A DNA stretch of 64,000 nucleotides from Chrysomallon squamiferum (taxonomy: Eukaryota; Mollusca; Gastropoda; Neomphalida; Peltospiridae). Below are positions 51,101-62,114 of the stretch, one piece after another (position 1 is the first letter of the stretch; each line of letters opens with the position of its first letter). The notes below the pieces were generated by a model. That model made no database searches and was not told where the DNA came from. It was given only the letters and a program-made list of their open reading frames with translations. The DNA is taken from NCBI GenBank assembly GCA_012295275.1, contig CM022670.1, positions 6,686,161 to 6,750,160 of the forward strand, read 5' to 3'. The position numbers and the translations under genes are program-made.

Positions 51101-53874
51101 ATTCTAGTTTGGTAGAGGAAATATTTTACTGCATATCATGTTTTATTATTTTTTTCTTTCTTTCTTTATTTCTTTTTTGTTTTCTGAATGTAGATTATAC
51201 ATCAAAATATTTTTATTATTATTATTATTACTTTTATTTATTTTATTTATTTTATTTTTTTGCACCATTGATGCACATATCTAATATTGTAGTAGTTTAA
51301 ATATTTTGACTGGCTGTACTTAGAATGTTAGTTGATATGCATGCATACATATGTATTTTAAAAAAAAACACTGCACTATCAGGTATATACACCTGCAAAT
51401 AAACATAAGAACATACTGACTAACATACATATTGTATTTTTCTCTGTTTATATCTTCAGTTTTATGTGTTCCCATTCAAGAAAGAGATGATAATGTAAAT
51501 ATTGGGCTACTTGTGGTAAGTGATGCATAAACAGATATGTTTCACAAAAAGTATCGTATGATATTAGTTGTTTTTTCCATGCCTTGAAAATTTGCTTTTT
51601 CATTTCTCATTTTACATAGACTTCCTAAGTTCAGATGATTGTGATATCCATGGCAGTAAATAGTTTAATAGATATAGGACACATGTTGATTTTTCAAGCT
51701 CTTGGTTATATAGCTTACAAAGTCTTAGTAAAGATGTAGCAGATTTGTAAAAACAAATACATATATTTTTTGTTTTATGAAGCTGTGTTTATCTCTATCA
51801 CTGATTAAACATCAATAACTTTTTACAAATAAAATGTGAAAATATAGTGTTTAAGTGAGGATGTTAAAAAAAAAAAATGATACCCTACTGCTACAAAATA
51901 AATTGTTTTTGCTGTGAATTAAAATTAAATTATTTGATTATATTGACTTTTGTGATTGACTCTTGCTATGGGATAATCAGTATTTTATGTTCATCACTGG
52001 TGGTAAAATTTATTAATAAGTAAAAATAAAAATAAGTAGTTTCTGGTAGAAATAAAAACAGTAGTGTTAGAAAAGGAACCATTTATAATGCCAATATATT
52101 CGTCAAATCATTAGCAGATGGTTAGATATTATGATAATTTTTTCTTTAGTATCAATTATATGATAGCAATGTTATATATGTTAAAAATGTGTTGATGTTT
52201 GTTTTAAAGTGCTATAATTAATATTTACTGTCACAGGTTGCACTTCCACCTGGTGTCACCTGCTGTCCACCATCGGTTGAACCTACTATACATTACTTAA
52301 CTAAACAGGTTAGTTTACTTCTATTACAGATTATTAGTTAAGTATTTAATGTTTGCAGGTGTTTTAATGCTTTTAAAATATTTGTATTTGAGCTTTCCAA
52401 AAATAACAAACAAAAGAAAACAAGAAATGTCTGCATTTAACCATTTTGGTGCCATTGGAGAGTATCTTGACATGCTAGATGATTGCTTTTGATGAGATAT
52501 CTTGTCATGCCAGATGACTGCTTTTGGAAAGATATCTTGTCATGATAGAAAATTGCTTTTGATGAGATATCTTGTTATGCTAGATTACTGCTTTTGAAGA
52601 GATATCTTGTCATGTTAGGAGATTACTACTGGAGAGATATTTTGACATAATGCACCAGCTTCAGTTTAGTCCTAATGTTTCATTTAGATAATTTTCCTAA
52701 AAATACCTGGTGCTGTGGAGTATGTGTTTAGGCAGAATTTGGCATCAAAAAGTTTATTATTTCAAAATAGAGATTCCTTGCTTTTAGAGGGAAAAAATGT
52801 AATGTATCTGCCAACTGTTTTACATTGCTGATTAATTACTCGGTAGAATCATTAAACAAAATGAACACTTGAATTACCTAGACAATTGTGCAAATTTGTT
52901 TTTTTTAAATGTGTACTTCCAAAGACATATGATTTATTATTGAATGACCTTTAGAGATGTCATTAAGTAAAACAAATAAATGAAAGACATTAAATATTTG
53001 TATTCCTGGCCATTAATCTTTGTATTATGTCAATGTCAGATGGTGTTTAAATGTAAAAAGTATTATTGATAACAAAATTATGTCATAAAGGTTGTGCTGT
53101 TTAAAAACATATTAAATAGAAACAAATAAAAATTAGAGGTAGTCAGCAGTTGGTTTTGTTATTTTGTTGATAAATGTTATTTACTTACCTATGTCATTAT
53201 TTATTTGGTTATTAATTTCTTTATTTTTCAAATTATATATTTTTATGTTTTGTGTATATTTGAAAGACAGTTTTTCCAAAACCTCATATTAATAGTTTTG
53301 CCTGACTACATCTGATCATGTAAAATATTCATCACTGCAATTAATAATTATACATTTCTCATGTTTGCAAAACATCATGGTCTCATACAAACATTAGCTG
53401 TAGTTCAAAAATCCATAGCTAGGTTACCACTAAAAGTAAATAACATATATTGTATTGACCATGGTCAAAATATTTTTTTGTATGGGCATTAACTCTAATT
53501 TTTGTTTTTCTGCTTCTTTATCTCAGACATAATCAGTGAAATATTTGATTACCTTCAGTTTTGAAAACTGTAAAGCAAACCTTAATTCTAACAGAAGAAA
53601 TATTTTTTAAAGTTAAAATTGACACATTTTTATCTGTAGTATAATAAATATTTTTAATATCTATAAAAATAGCAGTAAGAGCTCATTTATATAATAAGCC
53701 AGTTAAAGTGAGTGGAGAGAGGACCTATATTAGCTTACTAACACCTCCTGGCTAAGTCACAACCAGTGCTAATCATGAAAAAAAAAAAAATTCTACCCCC
53801 AAAACAACAAAACAAACAACCCCCAGAATTATATATATATATATATATAAGCATGTGTGTGTGTGTGTGTGTGT

Positions 53875-53905
<31 letters not shown>

Positions 53906-56900
53906 AAGAAACTTAATTAGATTCTAAAAATACAGCTTTCAGTTTATATCATGTTATCTTGTTTACTAAATAATGAACCTTAATTAAAACATGGATTACA
54001 GAATAATACCTAATTGAATATTTATTAACCTGAACATTGTTACAATGGAGAATTATCTTGTGATTATTATTTTGTGATTTTTGAGGAAGTTAGAAGATAC
54101 AATATTTTTCAAACATTAAGCTTCAAGGGTTGATAGAATTGAAATTTTCATTAATACTTCTACAACTGATAAGAATATTAATGTTCACAATCAATACTCT
54201 CTCCTTTGCTACATCCTCTATCGAATTTGAAAAATGGTTGTTTAATTTACCCTTCGCTATGACTGATTGATCAGTGCCTATATTGATTTTGCTGTAGCGT
54301 CTGTGTCTAACAAAATCAATTGGTGATGCAAGTGTCCATATTGCATTCAATACTTTTGTTTGCTTCATGTGTCTCATTTATAAATATTTTTTTCTTTTTT
54401 TCTTCAATGGTTTAGCCTTCTGGTTATAGAACTGGTTCATTTATAGATTTGTTACTGACAGCTGGTGATGATCTAACCATCATGCAGGTGGTTTATGTTT
54501 GAGCTTATGAAAACTATTCTTCATAATGCAAAATAAAAACAAAACAAAAAAACATGCAGAAGAAAATTGCCTTTTTAACGTGAGAAAGCATAAATGTTTT
54601 GTACATATGAGTGTGCATGTGTTTCTGTTTATGTTTGCATATTTAAAAGCTTTATGGATGTATGAGTATGCATGTAAATGTACATACCTATTTATGAATA
54701 CCTTGGTATGGCATTGTTGTAGTGTTTTATTATTTTCTTTTAATTTCAAACCAGACTTGTCAGATATCTGAAAACTTAAGTGACTGATATACATTTAATA
54801 TAGCTGCTGTAATATTTGACTTTTTTTATTATTGTTATTTTCTTTTAATTTCAGATAATCAACACTGTGTGCTTGTATAAATAAACTATAAAACTGTGTA
54901 GTTCAGTTTTCTGCATTTATATTTTTTGGTAAAAACAAATAAAACTGATAGATGCTGCTGAACAGAATGGTCACTAGAATTTTATAATTTCTCAGTCTTA
55001 GTTTATTAATCAGTATTTAACCATGCTAGTGCTTAACAGTTCTACATATTATTGTAGCCTTTGTTGATACTTCAAAAATATTGTAAAAATATTCATATGT
55101 TTTCTGTTAATTATGTTACAAAGTGGTATAGATTATTGTTTTCAGATATTCAGGACATGAAACAAAGCACACAGCCTGTTTGCATTCTGTTAACACCTTT
55201 TTTTGCTGTTATATGTGATCAATAATAATAATGGATAAATAAGTTGACAAACATACACCTGACACACCAGACATTTGTTATAATAAACCTTTTGCTTTAG
55301 AGATACCAAATTTATTAACCAGAGATTTACTTATCATATGTTATTTTTTAACTTTCTCTGGCATTGCTATCATGTATTAATCTGTTCCCTCTGATATTAA
55401 TGCCGTTTTTTTTTTTTTTTTTTTTTCTTCCATGTAATATTGTCTATGGTAATGCTATCATGTATCATTTTAAAAACACTAACCTATGGCATATTGAAGA
55501 GATAAGCATACTCTTATTTCAGATTTGATGAGCATAATTATCATACATTTAACATTTACTGCCATTTATCCTTGATATATTTGTTCCTACTGTACCATGA
55601 CTGTTTTGAAATATTAACTGTTTATACAGTAAACAGACAGAATGGTTCCATTTTTTAAAACAATTTTTAAGTCAATAACCTTTAACATGCCATTGTCCAT
55701 TTAAATAAAAATGTCATTGCAGTATTATTTTTTTTTTTTAAATATATGACTTAATTCTTGACCACATGTTTAGATTTAATAACAGATAGGTTGTAATACA
55801 CTGGTAGTTTTAAACAATCTATTATTCACATACTTATTTTACATAAAATAAATCATGAATAGTATATTCTTCAATACAGCATCTGTTTTAACTGTCACTT
55901 TAACAGTCAGACTATAAATTATAATGACATTTTTTTAGACTTAATTTCAGAAGATAAACCCTATTATAACTTGAATTACTTGTCTGAGTTAATATTTCAA
56001 GTCCATTAACAAATTATTTCCAAATGCTTTTGAATTTTAATTAATCCCAAAGACACTTGATTTAGCTCAACATTATCTGAATATTGATGATAGTTAATAA
56101 ATACATAATAATTCTGAGTTTAAAAAAATAATAATAATAATTAATTAAAAAAAATAGAAAAAAAAATAGAAAAAAAGTTAAAATAAAAAATAAAATAATA
56201 ATAATAAACTTAAAATGTTTCCTTAAAAGCTGTCATTATTTTTACTCCATTCACAGCACCAAACCTGAATCGAAGAACCATTTCTTGTCAGTAAGAAAGT
56301 ACATTTAGAAAATCCATTGTTATTCATTTTAATGGATTGGTAGGCTAAGGCCATATTTTCATTAAGGAAAAAGCATTTGCTCAAATGACATCACAATGTT
56401 TTTCAAGACACAGGTTTTTAACTAAGATAATGTTTATTTTTATTTTTATTATTGCAGATTTCTTTATGTTATCAAGTGATTAAAAATACTTACACCAGAA
56501 GAAAAAGCATCTGTGTTAGTGACACTCACTTCGAAGCTCTAATTAAATTATGTGGTGAGTCAGCTAAAAAATAAACAATTTGATTTGTTACTTTAGGAGA
56601 ACATTTTTAAAAAATTTTAAATTTATTTCATTATTATGTTAAAAAAAAAAAAAAAAAAAAAAAAATCAAAATTCAAAGTGCATGCATAATAAATAAATAA
56701 ACAAAATAAATAATTAATTAATCAGTTAATACTGATAACAACTTATTAACAGGTTTTTTTTTCTTTTTAGGTGAACTTTATGACCAAGATGCTGACACAC
56801 TACAGATTAAAGTTATTAAATATGTATGTGTTAAACATTTTGTTATATATGAGTTTTTAAATTATGGCAGTTCTGATTGTTTGTTTTGTACTTCATTTTT

Positions 56901-58444
56901 CCTTGAGCCAAGCTAAAACAAATGAAATTTGGTAGATATCAGGTAATATAATATTATGTATTAACAAGATAATTTTAAATGAAATTTCGTTTCTGATTTG
57001 ATAAGCTAGTGAAAAACATATTTTATTATTATTATTATTATGGTAATTTAAAAGAATATTTGTCTTATTCCATGTTTTTTATAATATTATTGATGTTTTG
57101 ATTTATTTAACAAATCAGTGCTTATTTGTTTATAATTCAGTATTGAACTTTGCAAGAAAAACTAGCATCAATGGAATGAAAATAACATTCATTATTTACA
57201 GTACTTTACAATAATATATAAAATCAAACAGCATCTGTGTCTGTATTTGACTTTTTATATATCTGTTTTGGTTTTAAACAGGCTAATATTTTAAACACAC
57301 TCACATACATATCAAACTAACAGACACACACAGAATCACATACCACATACACTAATACATACATACAGTTACAAATATATATCAAATTAATGGAGACACT
57401 CACCTACACATTTTAATACACACACACACTTTTTCACACATTTACATAAATTTAATGGATTCACATATTTACATGAGATTTTTTTGGTTACAGTTAGAAC
57501 AACGAACTCAGGCTCAGAGTGCGTTTTTAGTGTTGGTTGTACCAGATTCATCTGAACTCTTTTGTCAGGTTTGCATGCTTATTATTAATTTCTTTATAAC
57601 AGTGAATATTTTTAATGTGTTACCAGTAACAGTACATCTGAACTTGCAAACTCTTGCAGTAATTATGTTTTTAAAATAAAAATTAGTTTTTTCTAATGAT
57701 TAATTTTTCAGTTAGTAGTCAATGATTTTGAAATTTTTATCCACTGTACCTTTGGTTTGAAATAATTGGAAGTAAAAGCTAAAATGTCAGAATATCCATT
57801 TGTATTATTTGTTTTTTACTGAAATTTATTAACTTTGTTTTTATTTCATAATTAATTATTTTATTTCAATTTGGAATTTTTTTTTGTTTTTTTACCTGTA
57901 TTTTTATTTGTGAGAGCTACAGTTTTATCACATGAATTTATTTCCATTTGTATAATGAATGTGACATTTTTAATTTATGATTTAAATTTTATCTAATTAA
58001 TGCTGTAATTTAGGTTGTGGGAAGCAGAATTTTACCACATGAAGTCAGATTTCCAGTAAGTTCAATAATTCAGAAAATATATTTTACAAGCAGTATATTT
58101 AATTTTTATTTTTAACATTTTCTAAGTTAAAAAGTTAATAGCAGTAACAAAAATACTGGATTAATCACCCATTCTGTTATACTGAATTAATTATACTGGG
58201 TTAATTAACAGTTCTGTTATATTGGATTAATTACACATTTGGTTATACTGGTATAATTACCCATTCCGTTATACTGCCTTAGTTTTCCATCACCAGTTCT
58301 GTTGTACCACCAAATTGATTACTGTTCTATTATCATAGATTGATTTTCCATTCAGTTGTCATGGAGACTAGATAACAAGTTTGGGAAATGTTTCATGCTG
58401 TTCATTTTGCAAGTGGCTCATTAAGTATAAAAAGTAAAAAAATA

Positions 58445-58475
<31 letters not shown>

Positions 58476-59227
58476 ACTGGTTTGCTTTATTACATGCATT
58501 TTCACAGATTAAATAGTACTGAATGTATTTTCAATTTTAAAAAAGGCTGATGAAAAAAGTTCCGTTTTACAGACCCTTTGTCAATGTAATAATAAAACAA
58601 AAATTAAAATTACATTTAGACACATTTTACTATTAAGTATGTAAATATCAACATCTACATTTTTAAGATATTCAGTGTTTTTATTTATTAAAAATAAGAA
58701 AAGAAAAGGATTTTAAAACCATAAGAACAGAAATGGACAGCCTGCATAAAAATAGTTTGTTCTTTTAAAAATTTCTTTTAATTTTTGAATTAACATATAT
58801 TTGACTTTACTGTGTTCGCTGTTCGGGATATTTTTTTTAAAACAGATGTTTACCTACTTAACCTGTGTCATGTGTAAGCATTTACATACATAAGTCATTC
58901 ATTTTTTTTAATTATTATTATGTTTTTTTAAAGCATATATATATAAACCCTAAATATTAATTAACATCATTTGAAATAATTCAATAATATAGTCATTGAT
59001 TTGTAAAATGAACTTGGATTTAAAAATATGAAACATGATTCAGTTTTACAGTTGTTTTTGAATATAGATCAATTATTTAAATAGTATTAAAATTTATTTT
59101 ATTGTTTTGTCAGATCTGTCAAAAATAGATATGGTGGTGTTAAAAATAGATATGATGGTGTGTGCAATGTATTTGTATATAATATGACTAGGTTTTCTAT
59201 TGCTTTGTTTTTGAATTATTCAGTACT

Positions 59228-59276
<49 letters not shown>

Positions 59277-60395
59277 TAGATATAAAAATTAGAAGAAAAA
59301 GAAATAGTACTAGTTTTTCAAATAAACAAAAACAGTACAACAGAAAAAAAGAAAAATAACAACAAAAACAAAACAAACACAAACAACAGTGAAATAACAT
59401 TTTTGGAGCACAGACAGCACAGAAGAGGATTTGCCACAAAAATTATTTTACTGCAATACTCTTTAAACATAAATCCTTTCTGTTACAATCTGATTAATTA
59501 TTTAGTTTACAGGATGTCAGCATTTATTATTTTTATTCATTTTCATTAGAAACATTTATGGGGAATTTAAATTTACAAGGTAAGATAAGGTTATATAAAA
59601 ATTTTAAAAGAAAAATGATATTATGATTTGGACATGACAGATAGTTGGTGATACTGTAAACTTAGTCATTAAGATTTAAAAATGATTTTATTAAGAAACT
59701 GTTAATATTCAGTTTAAGTTGTTCTTTGATTTTAAAATGGTATTTCTTTTATTTCAGGGACAACAGAGTCCATTTTCAAAAGCCATGGAAACAAAGGAAC
59801 CTATTGGCTGGGATGAAATTTCACAGGTTTGAACAAGATTTGTATTTTTATTTATTTATTTACTTATTTTATTTTTAATTTTTAATTTTTTTTTTTAATA
59901 TTTTTTTTTTGGTAAACTTAGTTACATCATTTAAGTAATGTATTAAAATAGATTATAAATAGATTATTCATTAATTTGATTTTAAATGATGCCTTTTTAG
60001 TGTTATGTTTATTTATTTATTTATTATTATTATTATTATTATTGTTTGTTGTTTTTTGGTGGGGTTTTTTTTATACTGTGACAGTAGTGAAAAATTGAGT
60101 TTTTGTATTTTTATTTATTTGCCAAAGAATTTTTCTTTTTCTTATTATTTTCTCCTTTTTTATCATTAGGACATGTGCATGTTATTGGAGAAAATTAAAA
60201 AATGTTCTTTCTTACTTAATTTAATCATACATAAAGAGCTGTATCCATAACTCTAATTTAGTATCAGCAAAATGTATTTGATAAAATTTTCATGAATGTT
60301 TTATGCAAAATTTCAGCTGAGGCAATAAAAATGGTAAAATGATAAAAATAAAAAAGAGAATATTCTAAAATAAACCCAATGACATATTTAAAAAA

Positions 60396-60429
<34 letters not shown>

Positions 60430-62114
60430 TAAAATGACAATGAAAAATTAAAAATACTTAAACAAAAATAATAAAATCACAACCTCTTTCCTATATACTG
60501 TAGATTATTTGTTTGTGTTTGTTGTTATTTAAGGATCAACAGGCAATGGTGGAAGAGTTGGCAGGAATGAAAATCCGATCTCTGTTGTGTGTTCCTGTGA
60601 GGAGGAAAGGCAGTGAAAACCTTGTTGCTCTTGCTTGTGTGATAAACAAAAAAGGAACAATAGGGTTTGTATGATCTACACCTACAGGGCTTTAGTTTTC
60701 AACAACCTTTCTCTTGACATCTCTGTCACTTGTTGCATCGAGTCTATGTTGACGTATTAAAAATAATATTGCCTACTAATTTGATCTTGCTTAGCCTTCT
60801 CAAAAAAGTTTGAAAGTCCTGACAGCTTCATTTTACTCCACTAATCGTTCTTTTTTACCCATTTTTTTAACTTGATCCTGAAACCATGCAGTAATATAAA
60901 CATTTGTTTTTGTATATCTAAATTATCTGTACATTAAAAAAACATAAGTAGAAAGATAACTAAATATCTAAATTTCTCACATGGCCTGTTTGATTTTTGT
61001 TGCCTTAGATTATATTAGATAATTTAAGAAAAATCAGTTAGTTGCTTTGCAAGAGATCAGTTGTAATTAGAATTAAAATTGAAAGTAAAAGACACATTTT
61101 TCATTCAAATTTAGAATATTAATTGATTTGTTTTGATGCACATATATTTTATTGATATAATATTTTTTACTTTTGACTTGTTTTATAATTGGTGAAAAAT
61201 AATGTACAGAGAACGTTGATTCATGATAAGTCAGAAATTGACACTATTCACTGTATTTTTCTACTTAATGCAATACTTACTAACTATATTGTTTGGTAAC
61301 AAAACTTGTCTGTTCTGTTTTTGTTGAAAACAGAAACAAATATTGGGAAAACAAATCACTTGACATTAGCCAGTATTTGAATTTTCTATAGTTGCACTCA
61401 AACCATGCTCCTTGTGACTTTAATTTGTGAAAAATATTGTAAGTGGTTTGACATCACTATATTAGGTAAATAACTGCTAGTCATTTCGCTTTACATCACT
61501 TTAATATGAATGAATTAACTTTTAGTTTCACAAGTGAAGACATTCATGGAATTCGCCAGTGTTTTCAGTATACTGCTACTGTCTTGACAAGCACCTTGGC
61601 ATTTCAGAATGAAAGAAAACTGAAGGATCAGACACAGGTGACTTATATTTTTTATTATGCTTTTAAATATTATTTCATTTGTTTGTTTCTAATGCTGTAC
61701 TGAACCTTTTCAATAACAAAAATGAAAAAAATAATAATATAGAAAATGATTTATCACAGAATTTATTTATTAAATATTTTCTCATCATATCCTCAAAAAT
61801 CTATTAAAAAAAGAAGAAAATAATGGGATCCCACTGTTAGAAAAGGTAAATTAAATGACAAAAATAAATAAATTAGTAGATAAAAAAAGAAGAAATTAAA
61901 AAATATAAAATTAATTAATAAAATAAGACCCATGCACACAAAAATCTCAAAGAAATGAAAAAAGATTAAAAGAAACAAATAAGTGGTATTAAAAACTCTC
62001 AGATAGTATTTTTTCATTTGAGAATTCTAATTATTATAATTGTTTCCTTAATATTTTTGTAACAATTATTTCAGGCCCTGCTGCATGTGGCTAAAAAGCT
62101 GTTCACTCGATTAG
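46244..62114 (+). CDS. PDE2A: PDE2A-type cGMP-stimulated 3',5'-cyclic phosphodiesterase, 5' part (15 exons, 3' end outside window)
   Basis: PDE2 hydrolyses cAMP and cGMP and is activated by cGMP bound to its GAF-B domain. Joining 46244-46405, 49311-49400, 50171-50259, 50715-50821, 51460-51515, 52237-52308, 54416-54487, 56458-56554, 56771-56823, 57494-57568, 58014-58055, 59758-59826, 60534-60664, 61526-61637 and 62075-62114 gives 1267 nt, about 422 residues, with no stop and matching phases at every junction. Residues 1-17 form a hydrophobic leader, about 55-192 the N-terminal region, and about 260-398 GAF-A. Diagnostic strings include [36 protein letters not shown] and [13 protein letters not shown], all close to vertebrate PDE2A as I remember it. 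The order is collinear with the family throughout. GAF-B and the HD-type catalytic domain are missing only because the window ends. Family assignment is firm; exon 7 is the least certain exon. An alternative first exon could exist upstream. Confidence 0.93.
46406..49310 (+). other. PDE2A intron 1
   Basis: A 2.9-kb intron, about three quarters A+T and strongly CpG-poor, with A-rich tracts at 46697-46800 and 48640-48660. No other feature recognised. Later introns that exceed 1.5 kb (52309-54415, 54488-56457, 58056-59757) are alike and hold only the minisatellites and short TA, GT, AAT or A runs. Confidence 0.8.
49311..49400 (+). CDS. PDE2A: PDE2A exon 2
   Basis: Thirty codons, phase 0 at both ends, bounded by ttgttttcag and gtaagt. 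The segment [19 protein letters not shown] matches the helical start of the vertebrate PDE2A N-terminal region (DALLSLG...ISGLQRAVKEAL). Confidence 0.9.
50171..50259 (+). CDS. PDE2A: PDE2A exon 3
   Basis: Bounded by AG at 50169-50170 and gtaatg. It ends in phase 2, so the Trp codon is completed by exon 4. It encodes [20 protein letters not shown] and a few more residues, corresponding to the vertebrate VYTYLLDGESQLVCED stretch. Confidence 0.88.
50715..50821 (+). CDS. PDE2A: PDE2A exon 4
   Basis: Opens after attcaatag in phase 2 and ends in phase 1 before gtatgc. It encodes [19 protein letters not shown] through NQTDPL, part of the PDE2A N-terminal region. Confidence 0.88.
51460..51515 (+). 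CDS. PDE2A: PDE2A exon 5
   Basis: A short exon encoding [19 protein letters not shown], equivalent to the vertebrate VLVMPLADKE...VILV strand pair. Acceptor tatcttcag, donor gtaagt; it enters in phase 1 and leaves in phase 0. Confidence 0.88.
52237..52308 (+). CDS. PDE2A: PDE2A exon 6
   Basis: Twenty-four codons, phase 0 on both sides, with acceptor tcacag and donor gttagt. It encodes [20 protein letters not shown] and LTKQ, which falls where vertebrates have [20 protein letters not shown]. Confidence 0.85.
52458..52660. repeat. ~36-bp intronic minisatellite
   Basis: Five to six units of GAGATATCTTGTCATGCTAG plus ATGACTGCTTTTGAT, in PDE2A intron 6. Confidence 0.9.
54416..54487 (+). CDS. PDE2A: Candidate PDE2A exon 7 (possibly optional cassette)
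   Basis: A 72-nt open segment lies between a pyrimidine-rich acceptor ending in tttag and a gtggtt donor, phase 0 at both ends. It encodes [20 protein letters not shown] and TIMQ. I recall no counterpart in vertebrate PDE2A, and skipping it leaves the frame intact. It may be a lineage-specific or alternatively spliced exon, or a chance open segment. Confidence 0.5.
56458..56554 (+). CDS. PDE2A: PDE2A exon 8
   Basis: Acceptor attgcag, donor gtgagt, phase 0 in and phase 1 out. It encodes [20 protein letters not shown] and ends FEALIKLC plus the first base of Gly, leading into the conserved LCGELYD string before GAF-A. Confidence 0.92.
56771..56823 (+). CDS. PDE2A: PDE2A exon 9 (start of GAF-A)
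   Basis: Encodes (G)[17 protein letters not shown], nearly the vertebrate ELYDLDASSLQLKVLQY. This is the first helix of GAF-A, the dimerising GAF of PDE2. Acceptor ttctttttag, donor gtatgtg. Confidence 0.95.
57494..57568 (+). CDS. PDE2A: PDE2A exon 10 (GAF-A)
   Basis: Encodes [20 protein letters not shown] and ELFCQ, the first GAF strands (vertebrate LQQETRASRCCLLLVSEDN). Acceptor ggttacag, donor gtttgc, phase 0 at both ends. Confidence 0.93.
58014..58055 (+). CDS. PDE2A: PDE2A exon 11 (GAF-A micro-exon)
   Basis: Only 14 codons, [14 protein letters not shown], matching vertebrate VIGDKVLGEEVSFP. Acceptor aatttag, donor gtaagt, phase 0 at both ends. Confidence 0.93.
58150..58350. repeat. ~31-bp intronic minisatellite
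   Basis: About six degenerate units of TTCTGTTATACTGGATTAAT plus TACCCA, in PDE2A intron 11. Confidence 0.82.
59758..59826 (+). CDS. PDE2A: PDE2A exon 12 (GAF-A)
   Basis: Encodes [20 protein letters not shown] and ISQ, the GAF-A loop and helix after the FP motif. Acceptor atttcag, donor gtttga, phase 0 at both ends. Confidence 0.9.
60534..60664 (+). CDS. PDE2A: PDE2A exon 13 (GAF-A core)
   Basis: Encodes a segment with [15 protein letters not shown] and [13 protein letters not shown], matching vertebrate LQAMLCVPVISR and QVVALACAFNK. Acceptor ttatttaag, donor gtttgt; phase 0 in, phase 2 out. Confidence 0.95.
61526..61637 (+). CDS. PDE2A: PDE2A exon 14 (end of GAF-A)
   Basis: Encodes [20 protein letters not shown] followed by [28 protein letters not shown] is nearly invariant in PDE2A. 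Acceptor acttttag; donor gtgact, which is somewhat weak. Enters in phase 2, leaves in phase 0. Confidence 0.95.
62075..62114 (+). CDS. PDE2A: PDE2A exon 15 (GAF-A/GAF-B linker)
   Basis: Encodes [13 protein letters not shown] (vertebrate ALLQVAKNLFTHL) plus the first base of the next codon. Acceptor tatttcag. The gtaaga donor at 62115 cuts where vertebrates continue LDDVS, so the expected next exon would start by completing an Asp codon. It is not seen before the window ends. Confidence 0.93.
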
